From positions 1-19,894 of the forward strand of contig JALVQM010000061.1 of assembly GCA_027025615.1 (NCBI GenBank): DNA of 19,894 nt, given 5' to 3'. Shown here piece after piece: positions 7,327 to 14,414 of this stretch (within the stretch, counting starts at the first letter, position 1; the number at the start of each line of letters is the position of its first letter). Origin of the DNA: Desulfobacteraceae bacterium. GTDB taxonomy: Bacteria > Desulfobacterota > Desulfobacteria > Desulfobacterales > Desulfosarcinaceae. The translations under genes and the position numbers were made by a program. The notes under the pieces were generated by a model. The model was not told where the DNA came from. It ran no database searches and saw nothing but the letters and a program-made list of their open reading frames with translations.

Positions 7327-7641
7327 TTAATTCAGTGGTTTTTTAAACCCTGTCCGGATAATTTTCAGCATTTTTTCAGCCACACGGGTCTCGTCGGGAA
7401 AAAGCAACCCGGTTGAAATCCAGCGTTCAACAGAGCTGGCCGGTATTGCCAAACCATGCACGTAAGATTCCAGGTCGCTCTTGGATGAGAAATCAATCTC
7501 CGGTTCTTTTTTATTTTTTACAACAATAGGTATTTCGCTACTGCGGGGGCCCTGGGCCGTAACAGTATTGACTGCAGCGGCAACGCTGCCTGCCCTTGTT
7601 GTTTTCGATATCCGGCTTTTTGTTTGAAGAAACTTGGCCAT
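7327..7641 (-). CDS. small hypothetical protein (104 residues)
   Basis: A cytosolic-looking protein with a basic, Ala/Ser/Thr-rich and probably disordered first half. The second half is more ordered (about residues 50-98). It includes SDLESYVHGLAIPASSVERW and a Leu/Ile-bearing helix RVAEKMLKIIRTG. The pattern helix, turn, helix around IPASSVERWISTG faintly recalls small helix-turn-helix or response-linked domains, but I do not recognise a family. The ribosome-binding site GGAAAGGA, about seven bases before the ATG, makes it a likely real gene. It runs in the same direction as amrB but 199 bases downstream, with a candidate promoter in the gap, so it may be independently transcribed. Confidence 0.6.
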   Translation of the reverse strand: MAKFLQTKSRISKTTRAGSVAAAVNTVTAQGPRSSEIPIVVKNKKEPEIDFSSKSDLESYVHGLAIPASSVERWISTGLLFPDETRVAEKMLKIIRTGFKKPLN

Positions 7642-7667
7642 TGGTTAATCCTTTCCTGGATAGCGGT

Positions 7668-7695
7668 TTGATACCAGTATCCTGCTTGTAATCAA
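7668..7695 (-). promoter_or_regulatory. candidate promoter of the 104-residue gene
   Basis: On the minus strand TTGATT (7690-7695) and TATCAA (7668-7673) are 16 bases apart, about 30 bases before the start codon at 7641. Both boxes deviate from consensus, so support is modest. Confidence 0.25.
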
Positions 7696-7840
7696 GCTAA
7701 GCCTGTTTTGTATGCAGCGCAAGTGGAAGGCGAAAACAAAATTGCAGAGCCGCTCAGGTTGAAAAACGATACAACTGCTTGCCCATGCATATTATCGGCC
7801 AGGTTTCTATCAGAGTTTAATTATCATGATGAAAAATTAT

Positions 7841-8695
7841 TCATCCCATCACAATCCCCACATATCCCACGAAACTGTCGGCAGGACTTTTTTCATAACT
7901 CGTTGAATATGCCACTACTTCAGCAGTGTCAGCCCCAAGGGCCTTTGTGGTAGCCAAGGCCGTAGCGGCAGCTCCGCTGCAGCATGCGTTCTGGTTGGCA
8001 AGGGCCTCTTCGATCACCGAAGCAGGATCCATGGAGCAAATGGCGTCAATAATTCGTCTGTCGTTTTTCTCCTGCACCCATTGGAGGGCCTGTCGTCCGG
8101 TACCATGGGGTGAAAATCCATAGTTAGGACCATAATGGGTGAGATCTGTTGATCCCAGAATCACTATTTCCAGCCCTTTTTCCCGGGCAAGACCGGCCAG
8201 CGTCCTTCCTATCTCCAATGATTCCCCCCGCGGAGGCACACCGATTGGAACCAACCTGGCAGAGGGGAAAAAATATTTCACAAAAGGCAGTTGCAACTCT
8301 ATGGTGTTGTCCTGAACGAAATGGCTGCAGGTCTCAACTTGGAAATCAAACCGACGGGCAAGCTCTGAACCCAGCTCGTAATCAATTTCCAGGGGGCCAA
8401 AAGGTGTCTCCCAAGCACCTGAATGCATTATATATGGACTTGAAGACGGATGAAGGTGCATTCCGAAAACAGCCACTGTATCAATATCTTTTTGGCTTCC
8501 AAGACACGCTATCGCGTTGCAGGCAATGGCTCCAGAGTAAAACCAACCTGCATGGGGCACTATAGCCCCCAGAAAATTTCTTTTTTCCAGGCCGCTGGTA
8601 TCATACTGTGCAAGGAACTGTTCGATTTGCTCCCTGCAGGCCTCGGCACCGGCAGGATACCAAGTGCCGGAAAATACTGCGGGTCGTATTTCCAT
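7841..8695 (-). CDS. amrB: AmmeMemoRadiSam system protein B (Memo family)
   Basis: This gene encodes 284 residues that match the Memo family from end to end. It begins EIRPAVFSGTWYPA, followed by GAIVPHAGWFYSG with the conserved His. Next come FGMHLHPSS, TPFGPLEID, QDNTIELQLPF and ILGSTDLTHYG, the positions where Memo proteins carry their conserved His/Asp/Cys pocket. The end reads GYVGIVMG. The fold is related to class III extradiol dioxygenases. In bacteria the protein is usually encoded with an AMMECR1-domain protein and a radical SAM protein, whose joint function is not settled; neither partner is visible in this window. A very strong ribosome-binding site (GGAGGAGG) just before the ATG at 8695 fixes the start. 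It is divergent from the nifU side, with about 120-320 bases of AT-rich DNA between. Confidence 0.92.
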   Translation of the reverse strand: MEIRPAVFSGTWYPAGAEACREQIEQFLAQYDTSGLEKRNFLGAIVPHAGWFYSGAIACNAIACLGSQKDIDTVAVFGMHLHPSSSPYIMHSGAWETPFGPLEIDYELGSELARRFDFQVETCSHFVQDNTIELQLPFVKYFFPSARLVPIGVPPRGESLEIGRTLAGLAREKGLEIVILGSTDLTHYGPNYGFSPHGTGRQALQWVQEKNDRRIIDAICSMDPASVIEEALANQNACCSGAAATALATTKALGADTAEVVAYSTSYEKSPADSFVGYVGIVMG

Positions 8696-8749
8696 GATCC
8701 TCCTCCTTCCTTATTTGTATCTGATGCAGACGTTATTTTGAATTTTACA

Positions 8750-8777
8750 TTTTCCGCTAGCGGGAAAACTTTTTTTT
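8750..8777. promoter_or_regulatory. near-perfect palindrome with T-run in the divergent spacer
   Basis: TTTTCCGC (8750-8757) and GCGG(G)AAAA (8760-8768) form an inverted repeat centred on TA with one extra G. Eight T residues follow at 8770-8777. On the plus strand it has the form of an intrinsic terminator, yet no plus-strand gene lies upstream. It is immediately upstream of the candidate -10 box at 8792, where an operator would also sit. Either reading is inference. Confidence 0.4.
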
Positions 8778-8791
8778 CCTGAATTGATGTT

Positions 8792-8797
8792 TATAAT
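8792..8797 (+). promoter_or_regulatory. candidate -10 box for the nifU transcript
   Basis: A perfect TATAAT hexamer lies 20 bases before the 59-codon ORF and about 215 bases before nifU. No good -35 box is seen 16-18 bases upstream, where a T-run and the palindrome arm lie. A promoter here would therefore be weak or activator-dependent. Confidence 0.3.
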
Positions 8798-8817
8798 ACG
8801 GAAGTGAGAAAACGAAC

Positions 8818-8997
8818 ATGAAACTTGTAATTAAAAATACACATCACCCGGTTGATGTAAACCACCACCTTTACAAGGGTGGCTTTCATTTGCCTTTTTA
8901 TTTGGACAATGAAAGAGAAGACTGCCAAAACGCTGACGCTATGTGTTATTTACTTAATGCAAAGCACGCGGTAAAAAACAAATCAACCAGTTTTTAG
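8818..8997 (+). CDS. possible 59-residue small protein upstream of nifU
   Basis: An ATG at 8818 opens a 59-codon frame ending in TAG at 8995-8997, 16 bases before the nifU start. The predicted protein starts MKLVIKNTHHPVDVNHHLYK and is rich in His (seven) and Lys, with two Cys residues, no signal peptide and no membrane span. I recognise no family. In its favour are its tight fit between the TATAAT box and the nifU ribosome-binding site and a full-length uninterrupted frame. Against it are a weak ribosome-binding site (only GTGAG, about ten bases upstream) and AT-rich codon use unlike nifU. The region could instead be an untranslated leader; a CCACC...GGTGG hairpin lies inside it (within 8855-8885). 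Confidence 0.35.
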   Translation: MKLVIKNTHHPVDVNHHLYKGGFHLPFYLDNEREDCQNADAMCYLLNAKHAVKNKSTSF

Positions 8998-9013
8998 TCC
9001 CGGGAGGAAAACC

Positions 9014-9841
9014 ATGTGGGAATACACAGATAAGGTCAAGGAACACTTCCTCAACCCGCGTAACGTAGGTGAGATAGAAGATGCCGACGGTGTGGGAGAG
9101 GTGGGCTCGCTGGCTTGCGGCGATGCTCTTAAACTAACCTTCAAGGTCGACGAAAACGATCGAATCATTGATGCTAAATTCAAAACCTTCGGCTGCGCCA
9201 GTGCAATTGCCTCTTCTTCAGCCCTTACCGAGATGCTTATCGGCAAAACCGTCGAAGAAGCTGAAAAAATCACCAATGAGCAGATCGCAGAATACCTGGG
9301 AGGCTTGCCCAGGGAAAAAATGCATTGCTCGGTAATGGGACGTGATGCCCTTGAAAAAGCCATAGCTTGTTATCGCGGGCGGCCTGAAAAAAAGGTCGAA
9401 GGTGAAATAGTATGCGAGTGTTTCGGGGTAACAGATGTCCAAATCAAGCGCGCCCTGAAGGAAAACAAGCTGTCAACCATTGAAGAGATAACAAACTACA
9501 TCAAGGCCGGCGGCGGTTGCGGAAATTGTCACGACCGAATCCAGGAAATTATTGATACCGAGCTTGGCCGGCCGGTCAATAAAGAACCGCGACCCAAAAA
9601 GCTTACCAACATCGAAAAAATCCGGTTAATCCAGGAAACCCTGGAACGTGAAATTCGTCCCCAGTTGCTCCAGGATGGCGGCAATATTGAACTGGTAGAT
9701 GTCGACGGTGACACCGTCCTTGTAAAGCTCCAGGGTTCTTGCGCCTCGTGCCAGATGAGCCAGGTAACTCTCAAGGATTATGTTGAAGCCAAGCTGAAAG
9801 AACTTGTAACCGACACCCTGGTGGTAGAGGAGGTGCACTGA
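9014..9841 (+). CDS. nifU: NifU, modular iron-sulfur cluster scaffold
   Basis: This 275-residue protein has all three modules of the nitrogen-fixation type NifU. The N-terminal IscU-like scaffold (1-125) has cluster ligands Cys35 (SLACGDAL), Cys61 (FGCASAIASSS) and Cys105 (MHCSVMG). The central [2Fe-2S] ferredoxin-like module (130-180) has Cys134 and Cys136 (VCECFG) and Cys169 and Cys172 (GGCGNC). The C-terminal Nfu-like scaffold (about 200-275) has Cys243 and Cys246 in GSCASCQMSQ. It builds Fe-S clusters from sulfur delivered by NifS and passes them to apo-proteins. The start at 9014 follows GGGAGGA. Its TGA shares one base with the nifS ATG, so the two are translationally coupled. No nitrogenase genes are seen; in many anaerobes this pair serves general Fe-S assembly. 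That use here is inference. Confidence 0.96.
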   Translation: MWEYTDKVKEHFLNPRNVGEIEDADGVGEVGSLACGDALKLTFKVDENDRIIDAKFKTFGCASAIASSSALTEMLIGKTVEEAEKITNEQIAEYLGGLPREKMHCSVMGRDALEKAIACYRGRPEKKVEGEIVCECFGVTDVQIKRALKENKLSTIEEITNYIKAGGGCGNCHDRIQEIIDTELGRPVNKEPRPKKLTNIEKIRLIQETLEREIRPQLLQDGGNIELVDVDGDTVLVKLQGSCASCQMSQVTLKDYVEAKLKELVTDTLVVEEVH

Positions 9842-11028
9842 TGGAACCGATCTACATGGATAACAATGCCACGACCCGGGTTGCGCCTGAAGTACGTGAG
9901 GAAATGCTGCCCTATTTTTCGGAACTCTATGGCAATCCTTCCAGCATGCACACTTTCGGAGGCCAGGTAGGGCGAAAAATTGAAGAAGCACGGGCAAGAC
10001 TGGCCGGCTTGCTGGGTGCCCGGCCGGAAGAAATAATTTTCACCTCCTGCGGTACCGAAAGCGACAGTACGGCCATTTGGGCTGCCTTGCATTCCAACCC
10101 TGACAAACGCCATATAATTACCACCAAGGTTGAACATCCGGCGGTTAAAAACCTGGCCGAGTACCTGGCCGGAAACGGCTATAGGGTAACTTTCGTACCG
10201 GTTGACGGCCAGGGCAACCTGGACCTTGACTATCTGTTCGATCACCTGAGCAACGATACGGCTATCGTCAGTGTGATGTGGGCCAACAACGAAACCGGTG
10301 TCATTTTTCCGGTGGAAGAAATCGCTGAAAGGGTTACGGCCCAAGGAGCGGTATTTCATACCGATGCCGTCCAGGCGGTGGGCAAAGTGCCCATCAACCT
10401 TGCCGAAAACCAGATCAATATGTTGTCACTTTCAGGCCACAAACTGCATGCTCCCAAGGGCGTAGGGGCATTGTATGTGCGCCGGGGAACCAAGTTTGCC
10501 CCGTTTCTCATGGGCGGACACCAGGAAAAAGGCCGTCGGGCCGGTACGGAAAACGTGGCATCCATAATAGGTCTGGGAAAGGCGGCCGAATTGAGCGCTG
10601 CCAATATGGTAGAAGAAAATCAACGTGTTAAGAATCTGAGGGATAAACTTGAAAAAGAATTGCTGGCCCGGATACCCAAAGCCATGGTCAATGGCAATCC
10701 TGACAAGCGCCTGCCCAACACCACTTCCATTGCCTTCGAATACGTGGAAGGAGAAGCCATATTGTTGCTGATGGATGAATTCAAGATATGTGCGTCTTCA
10801 GGTTCGGCATGTACTTCGGGCTCCCTGGAACCTTCCCATGTGTTGCGGGCCATGGGCGTGCCTTTTACCGCTGCCCACGGATCGATCCGTTTCAGTCTCA
10901 GTGTCTACAATACAGAGAAAGAAGTCGATTTTGTAATTGAAAAACTTCCCCCGATCATAGAACGACTGCGCCAGCTTTCACCTTTCTGGGTCCAGGCCCT
11001 CAAAGAAGCCGGTGCTTGCCAGAGATAA
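9841..11028 (+). CDS. nifS: cysteine desulfurase NifS
   Basis: A 395-residue PLP enzyme that converts cysteine to alanine and passes the sulfur as a persulfide to the NifU scaffold. The cofactor lysine is Lys201 in SLSGHKLHAPKG, the ring-stacking His is His99 in KVEHPAVK, and the persulfide-forming Cys is Cys324 in SSGSACTSGSLEPSHVL. These positions match class I NifS proteins (Azotobacter Lys202, Cys325) almost exactly. The short loop around Cys324 without the long insertion is also class I. The N-terminus MEPIYMDNNATTRVAPEV is standard. The start overlaps the nifU stop by one base. The upstream sequence GAGGAGG inside the end of nifU can serve as ribosome-binding site. A strong hairpin begins three bases after the stop. 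No IscR, IscA or HscAB genes accompany it. Confidence 0.96.
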   Translation: MEPIYMDNNATTRVAPEVREEMLPYFSELYGNPSSMHTFGGQVGRKIEEARARLAGLLGARPEEIIFTSCGTESDSTAIWAALHSNPDKRHIITTKVEHPAVKNLAEYLAGNGYRVTFVPVDGQGNLDLDYLFDHLSNDTAIVSVMWANNETGVIFPVEEIAERVTAQGAVFHTDAVQAVGKVPINLAENQINMLSLSGHKLHAPKGVGALYVRRGTKFAPFLMGGHQEKGRRAGTENVASIIGLGKAAELSAANMVEENQRVKNLRDKLEKELLARIPKAMVNGNPDKRLPNTTSIAFEYVEGEAILLLMDEFKICASSGSACTSGSLEPSHVLRAMGVPFTAAHGSIRFSLSVYNTEKEVDFVIEKLPPIIERLRQLSPFWVQALKEAGACQR

Positions 11029-11030
11029 AA

Positions 11031-11059
11031 AAACGGCGGCTTATGCAAAGCCGCCGTTT
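11031..11059. terminator. bidirectional terminator between nifS and hypB
   Basis: A perfect 12-bp stem (AAACGGCGGCTT, 11031-11042; AAGCCGCCGTTT, 11048-11059) with a 5-base loop lies between two convergent genes. On the minus strand it is followed by seven T residues, a classic intrinsic terminator for the hypB end of the large cluster. On the plus strand the tail is GTTTAAATTT, weaker but usable for nifS. Confidence 0.9.
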
Positions 11060-11086
11060 AAATTTCCTCGATTTCAAAATCCGGTT

Positions 11087-11878
11087 TCAGCTGGAGTTGC
11101 CCAATTTTGCCTTGACCTGCTGCTTGACCCAGTCGATCCAGGCTTCAAAACCTTCCTCGGTCTTGGCTGACAGTTTGAATATCGGCATAGCCGGATTAAT
11201 TTGCCCGATTGTATGTTCGGCCTCTTCAAGGTTGTAGTCCAGGTAGGGCAGCAGGTCGATTTTGTTGAGCAGAGCCGCATCGCAAACTCTGAACATCAGG
11301 GGGTATTTGGCCGGCTTATCCTCGCCCTCCGTCACTGACAGGACAACCACCCTTTTGTCCTCACCAATATCAAACTCGGCCGGACAAACCAGGTTACCGA
11401 TATTTTCAACTATCAGCAGGTCAATGGAGTCCAGGTCTATTCCATCCAGAGCCTTTTCGATGACATGCGCCGCCAGGTGACAATCCCCGCCGAACTTATC
11501 GGTATTTATCTGGACCACCGGAGCACCGGAAGCCGCCAGACGATCAGCATCATTGGTTGTGCATATATCACCGACGATTACCGCCGCTCGAAACTCCGGC
11601 AAAAGCTGCACCAGGGTCTTTTCCAGAGTTGTGGTCTTGCCTGATCCCGGCGAACTCATCATGTTGAGCACAAAAACCTTTTTATCTGCAAACAGCCGGC
11701 GATTGCGTCCGGCAGTAACTTCATTGGCATCCAGCACCCGCTTTACCACCTTGATGGTATGACTGCCTTTGGATCGGGTTTCAACAAGGCCGTGATCATG
11801 ACTGTGTCCATGCTGGTGTCCATGGCTGTGGTCATGGTGTCGTAATACAAGTTGTTTTTCACCCGGACTGGGTAGCAT
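11087..11878 (-). CDS. hypB: HypB, nickel-delivery GTPase for hydrogenase maturation
   Basis: A 263-residue SIMIBI-class GTPase that works with HypA to insert nickel into [NiFe]-hydrogenase. Residues 14-29 are a His-rich run (nine His in HHDHSHGHQHGHSHDH) that can store or bind nickel. The N-terminal CxxCxC high-affinity site of E. coli HypB is absent. The P-loop is SSPGSGKTT (75-83). The dimer-interface metal site is represented by Cys133-His134 (GGDCHLAAH) and Cys165 (NLVCPAEFD). NKIDLLPYLDY gives the guanine-specificity motif. I prefer the ATG at 11878, preceded by AAGAGGA; an in-frame TTG at 11893 would add five residues. The start lies inside hypA, so the two are coupled. No hydrogenase structural gene is in view. 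Related Ni enzymes such as CO dehydrogenase are alternative clients. Confidence 0.95.
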   Translation of the reverse strand: MLPSPGEKQLVLRHHDHSHGHQHGHSHDHGLVETRSKGSHTIKVVKRVLDANEVTAGRNRRLFADKKVFVLNMMSSPGSGKTTTLEKTLVQLLPEFRAAVIVGDICTTNDADRLAASGAPVVQINTDKFGGDCHLAAHVIEKALDGIDLDSIDLLIVENIGNLVCPAEFDIGEDKRVVVLSVTEGEDKPAKYPLMFRVCDAALLNKIDLLPYLDYNLEEAEHTIGQINPAMPIFKLSAKTEEGFEAWIDWVKQQVKAKLGNSS

Positions 11879-12233
11879 GGCTGTCCTCTTCAACTATCTC
11901 TATTGTATTTATATCAAGCTCACGGCCGGAAACCATCTCCACCGAACTCCCCTTACAATCAGGGCAGACAAAGACCGGCTCCCGGGCCGTCCATTGAGTG
12001 CCACAATCCCGGCAACGGAGCTGTAAAGGAATCTCTTCGATCACCAGTTCGGCCCCTTCGGCCGGGGTATCTTTTGAGGCAATTTCAAAGCAAAAGCGCA
12101 AGCTGTCGGCAACAACTGCCGCCATCTTGCCGATCTTGAGATTTATTTTAGCAATCCTGGCACCGCTGAGTTCATCCGGGATGGAATCGTTGGCAATCCG
12201 GATCACTTCAAGGGCTATGCCCATCTCATGCAT
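11859..12233 (-). CDS. hypA: HypA, nickel metallochaperone
   Basis: A 124-residue protein of normal HypA length. It begins MHEMGIALEV, giving the nickel ligands His2 and Glu3. The zinc site is two CxxC motifs, Cys74/Cys77 (CRDC) and Cys90/Cys93 (CPDC). HypA hands nickel to the hydrogenase large subunit together with HypB. The frame is open upstream to 12362, but the conserved Met-His-Glu start must be at 12233 because the free N-terminus binds nickel. This start lies eight bases inside the end of sucD, and the 3' end overlaps hypB by 20 bases. Its translation therefore probably depends on ribosomes finishing sucD. That ties hydrogenase maturation to expression of the methylmalonyl-CoA cluster. 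Confidence 0.95.
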   Translation of the reverse strand: MHEMGIALEVIRIANDSIPDELSGARIAKINLKIGKMAAVVADSLRFCFEIASKDTPAEGAELVIEEIPLQLRCRDCGTQWTAREPVFVCPDCKGSSVEMVSGRELDINTIEIVEEDSHATQSG

Positions 12234-13104
12234 CTTTGAAAACCTCGGCGCATAATTCACCCAAGCGACCAAGATCCCGGCAAATATGGATGCCTGCCGC
12301 CTCCATGGCCTCGATCTTACCCTGGGCAGTACCGCTGCTGCCACTGATGATCGCCCCGGCATGTCCCATCCGGCGTCCCGGGGGAGCTGTCAGGCCGGCA
12401 ATAAACCCCACAACCGGCTTGTTTACACTGGCGGTAATAAACTCGGAGGCCTCCTCTTCAGCCGAACCTCCGATTTCTCCGACCATTACAATACCTTTGG
12501 TTTCAGGATCATCCTGGAAAGCCCGGAGACAATCTATGAAATTGGTTCCGTTGACCGGATCGCCTCCAATTCCGATGCATGTCGTCTGGCCGATACCCTG
12601 TTCTGTTAACTGGTGTACCACTTCGTAGGTCAGGGTCCCTGAACGGGAAACCACCCCAATGGGTCCACCCGGCTTATGAATCGGGCCGGGCATAATACCT
12701 ATTTTGCACTGTCCGGGAGTAATTATCCCAGGGCAGTTGGGACCTATGAGTCGGCAGGGGCTGTTTTGCATGTAGCTTTTAACCCGCATCATGTCCAGCA
12801 CCGGAATACCTTCGGTAATGGTGACAATAAGATCAATTCCGGCATCAACGGCTTCCAGGATAGCGTCTGCGGCAAAAGGCGGCGGAACAAAAATCAGGCT
12901 GCAATTGGCATCGGTGGCCGCTTTGGCTTCGGCCACAGTATTGAAAACCGGAATGTCGTCCATCTTCTGGCCGCCCTTGCCCGGAGTTACACCCGCTACA
13001 ACCTGTGTACCATAGGCCACGCAATGCCGGGTATGGAATTGTCCTTCCTTACCGGTAATGCCCTGGACTAAAACCTTGGTAGAGTTATCAGCAAATATGC
13101 TCAT
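12226..13104 (-). CDS. sucD: succinyl-CoA ligase, alpha subunit
   Basis: This 292-residue CoA-binding subunit of succinate-CoA ligase interconverts succinyl-CoA and succinate while making or using ATP/GTP. The N-terminal Rossmann CoA-binding domain includes QGITGKEGQFH (14-24) and GVTPGKGGQ. GPNCPGIITPG (121-131) is the family signature. The phosphorylated histidine is His248 in GRRMGHAGAI. The length matches the usual 288-300 residues. GAGGT precedes the ATG at 13104, 17 bases after the sucC stop, the normal sucCD order. Its TGA overlaps the hypA start. In this cluster it works beside methylmalonyl-CoA mutase, which makes or consumes its succinyl-CoA. Confidence 0.97.
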   Translation of the reverse strand: MSIFADNSTKVLVQGITGKEGQFHTRHCVAYGTQVVAGVTPGKGGQKMDDIPVFNTVAEAKAATDANCSLIFVPPPFAADAILEAVDAGIDLIVTITEGIPVLDMMRVKSYMQNSPCRLIGPNCPGIITPGQCKIGIMPGPIHKPGGPIGVVSRSGTLTYEVVHQLTEQGIGQTTCIGIGGDPVNGTNFIDCLRAFQDDPETKGIVMVGEIGGSAEEEASEFITASVNKPVVGFIAGLTAPPGRRMGHAGAIISGSSGTAQGKIEAMEAAGIHICRDLGRLGELCAEVFKDA

Positions 13105-13121
13105 GGTTACCTCGTAATTAT

Positions 13122-14285
13122 TCAGGAATTCACAATGTTGGCCACTTTGGCAGCAGCATCCTTCAGGTCACTGGCTGAAATCAGGTTCAGGCCCGATTCA
13201 GACAAAATACGCCGGCCTTCCTCCACGTTGGTTCCTTCCATACGAACGACCACCGGGACATTGATTCCTGTTTTCTGGGCCGCCTTGACCACACCTTCGG
13301 CCAACACGTCGCAGCGCAGGATTCCACCGAAAATATTGATCAGGATGCCTTTGACATTCTTGTCACTGAGGATGATCCGGAAACCGTTTTCCACCATCTC
13401 GGCATTGGCCCCACCGCCGACATCGAGGAAATTGGCCGGCTCGGCTCCTGCCAGTTTGATGATGTCCATGGTGGCCATGGCAAGTCCGGCTCCGTTAACC
13501 ATGTTGCCTACGTTACCGTCAAGGTTGATATAGTTCAGGTTGTACTTGGAAGCTTCCACTTCCAGGGGATCTTCCTCGTCCAAGTCCCGCAACTCTACAA
13601 TATCCTTGTGTCTGAATAGAGCATTATCGTCAAAATTGATCTTGGCATCCAGGGCCAGCAACTGCTGTTCGGCAGTTATCACCAGGGGATTTATTTCAAC
13701 CAGGCTGCAGTCGTATTCCCTAAACAAGCGGTAGAGCTGAGTGATCATCTGGACCATGGCTTTCATTAGAGCGCCTTTGAGTTGCAGGCCAAAGGCTACC
13801 TGGCGGCAATGGTGCGGCTGAATCCCCGCAAGGGGATCAACAAAAACCTTGACTATCTTTTCCGGCGTCTTGGCGGCGACTTCTTCTATGTCCATCCCAC
13901 CGGCTTCGCTGGCCATAATGACCACCTTGGCCGTAGCCCTGTCTGGCACAATACTCAAGTAGAGTTCTTTTTGGATGTTAAGGCCCTGTTCAACCAATAC
14001 CTTGCGTACCAAACGCCCTCCGGGACCGGTCTGGTGAGTGACAAGATTCATGCCGATCAACTGACCGGCAACATCCGCCACCTCGTCAAGGCTGTGGGCC
14101 AGTTTGACTCCGCCCCCCTTGCCCCGGCCGCCGGCATGAATCTGGGCTTTGACCACTACCGGCAAGGAACCAAGCTTAATCGCCACTTGCCTGGCCTGGT
14201 CAACATCAAATGCCACCCGGCCCTCGGGAACCGGGATGGCATATTGCTTAAACAGTTCTTTGGCTTGATATTCATGGATCTTCAT
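13122..14285 (-). CDS. sucC: succinyl-CoA ligase, beta subunit
   Basis: A 387-residue ATP-grasp subunit that binds nucleotide and succinate, partner of sucD. It starts with the typical MKIHEYQAKELFKQYAIPVP. The nucleotide-binding loop region is KAQIHAGGRGKGGGVKLA (46-63). VEINPLV, LDVGGGANAEMV and NIFGGILRCDVLAEG are the conserved blocks of the C-terminal CoA-ligase domain. The open frame reaches 14393, but the extra 36 residues are not family-like; AAAGGAG lies before the ATG at 14285. About 129 bases separate it from the upstream carboxyltransferase gene, with a hairpin in that spacer. ATP versus GTP specificity cannot be told by eye. Confidence 0.96.
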   Translation of the reverse strand: MKIHEYQAKELFKQYAIPVPEGRVAFDVDQARQVAIKLGSLPVVVKAQIHAGGRGKGGGVKLAHSLDEVADVAGQLIGMNLVTHQTGPGGRLVRKVLVEQGLNIQKELYLSIVPDRATAKVVIMASEAGGMDIEEVAAKTPEKIVKVFVDPLAGIQPHHCRQVAFGLQLKGALMKAMVQMITQLYRLFREYDCSLVEINPLVITAEQQLLALDAKINFDDNALFRHKDIVELRDLDEEDPLEVEASKYNLNYINLDGNVGNMVNGAGLAMATMDIIKLAGAEPANFLDVGGGANAEMVENGFRIILSDKNVKGILINIFGGILRCDVLAEGVVKAAQKTGINVPVVVRMEGTNVEEGRRILSESGLNLISASDLKDAAAKVANIVNS

Positions 14286-14309
14286 GATCCCGAATCTCCT
14301 TTCAACAAT

Positions 14310-14346
14310 GCAAAGGGCCTGCTCATGACCAGCCGGCGGCCCTTGC
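14310..14346 (-). repeat. inverted repeat in the spacer before sucC
   Basis: GCAAAGGGCC (14310-14319) and GGCCCTTGC (14338-14346) can pair with one bulged base around an 18-base loop, just upstream of the sucC ribosome-binding site. No T-run follows on the minus strand, so it is not a classic terminator. It might act as an mRNA stability or processing element that sets sucC expression relative to the carboxyltransferase genes. Confidence 0.35.
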
Positions 14347-14414
14347 TGAAATGGTGGAGCAGGAGCCGGTCCGGCCGCCACAATCCACCGCAAATAGCTA
14401 TCATCCAGCTTGTT

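Noticed and set aside
9014..11028. nifUS as evidence for nitrogen fixation
   Set aside because: No nitrogenase or other nif gene is visible, and this pair often serves general Fe-S assembly in anaerobes.
12234..12362. Upstream extension of hypA inside sucD
   Set aside because: HypA needs Met-His-Glu at the free N-terminus for nickel binding, which fixes the start at 12233.
14286..14393. 36-residue N-terminal extension of sucC
   Set aside because: Family members begin MKIHEYQAK; the extra residues are not family-like and a ribosome-binding site precedes the inner ATG.
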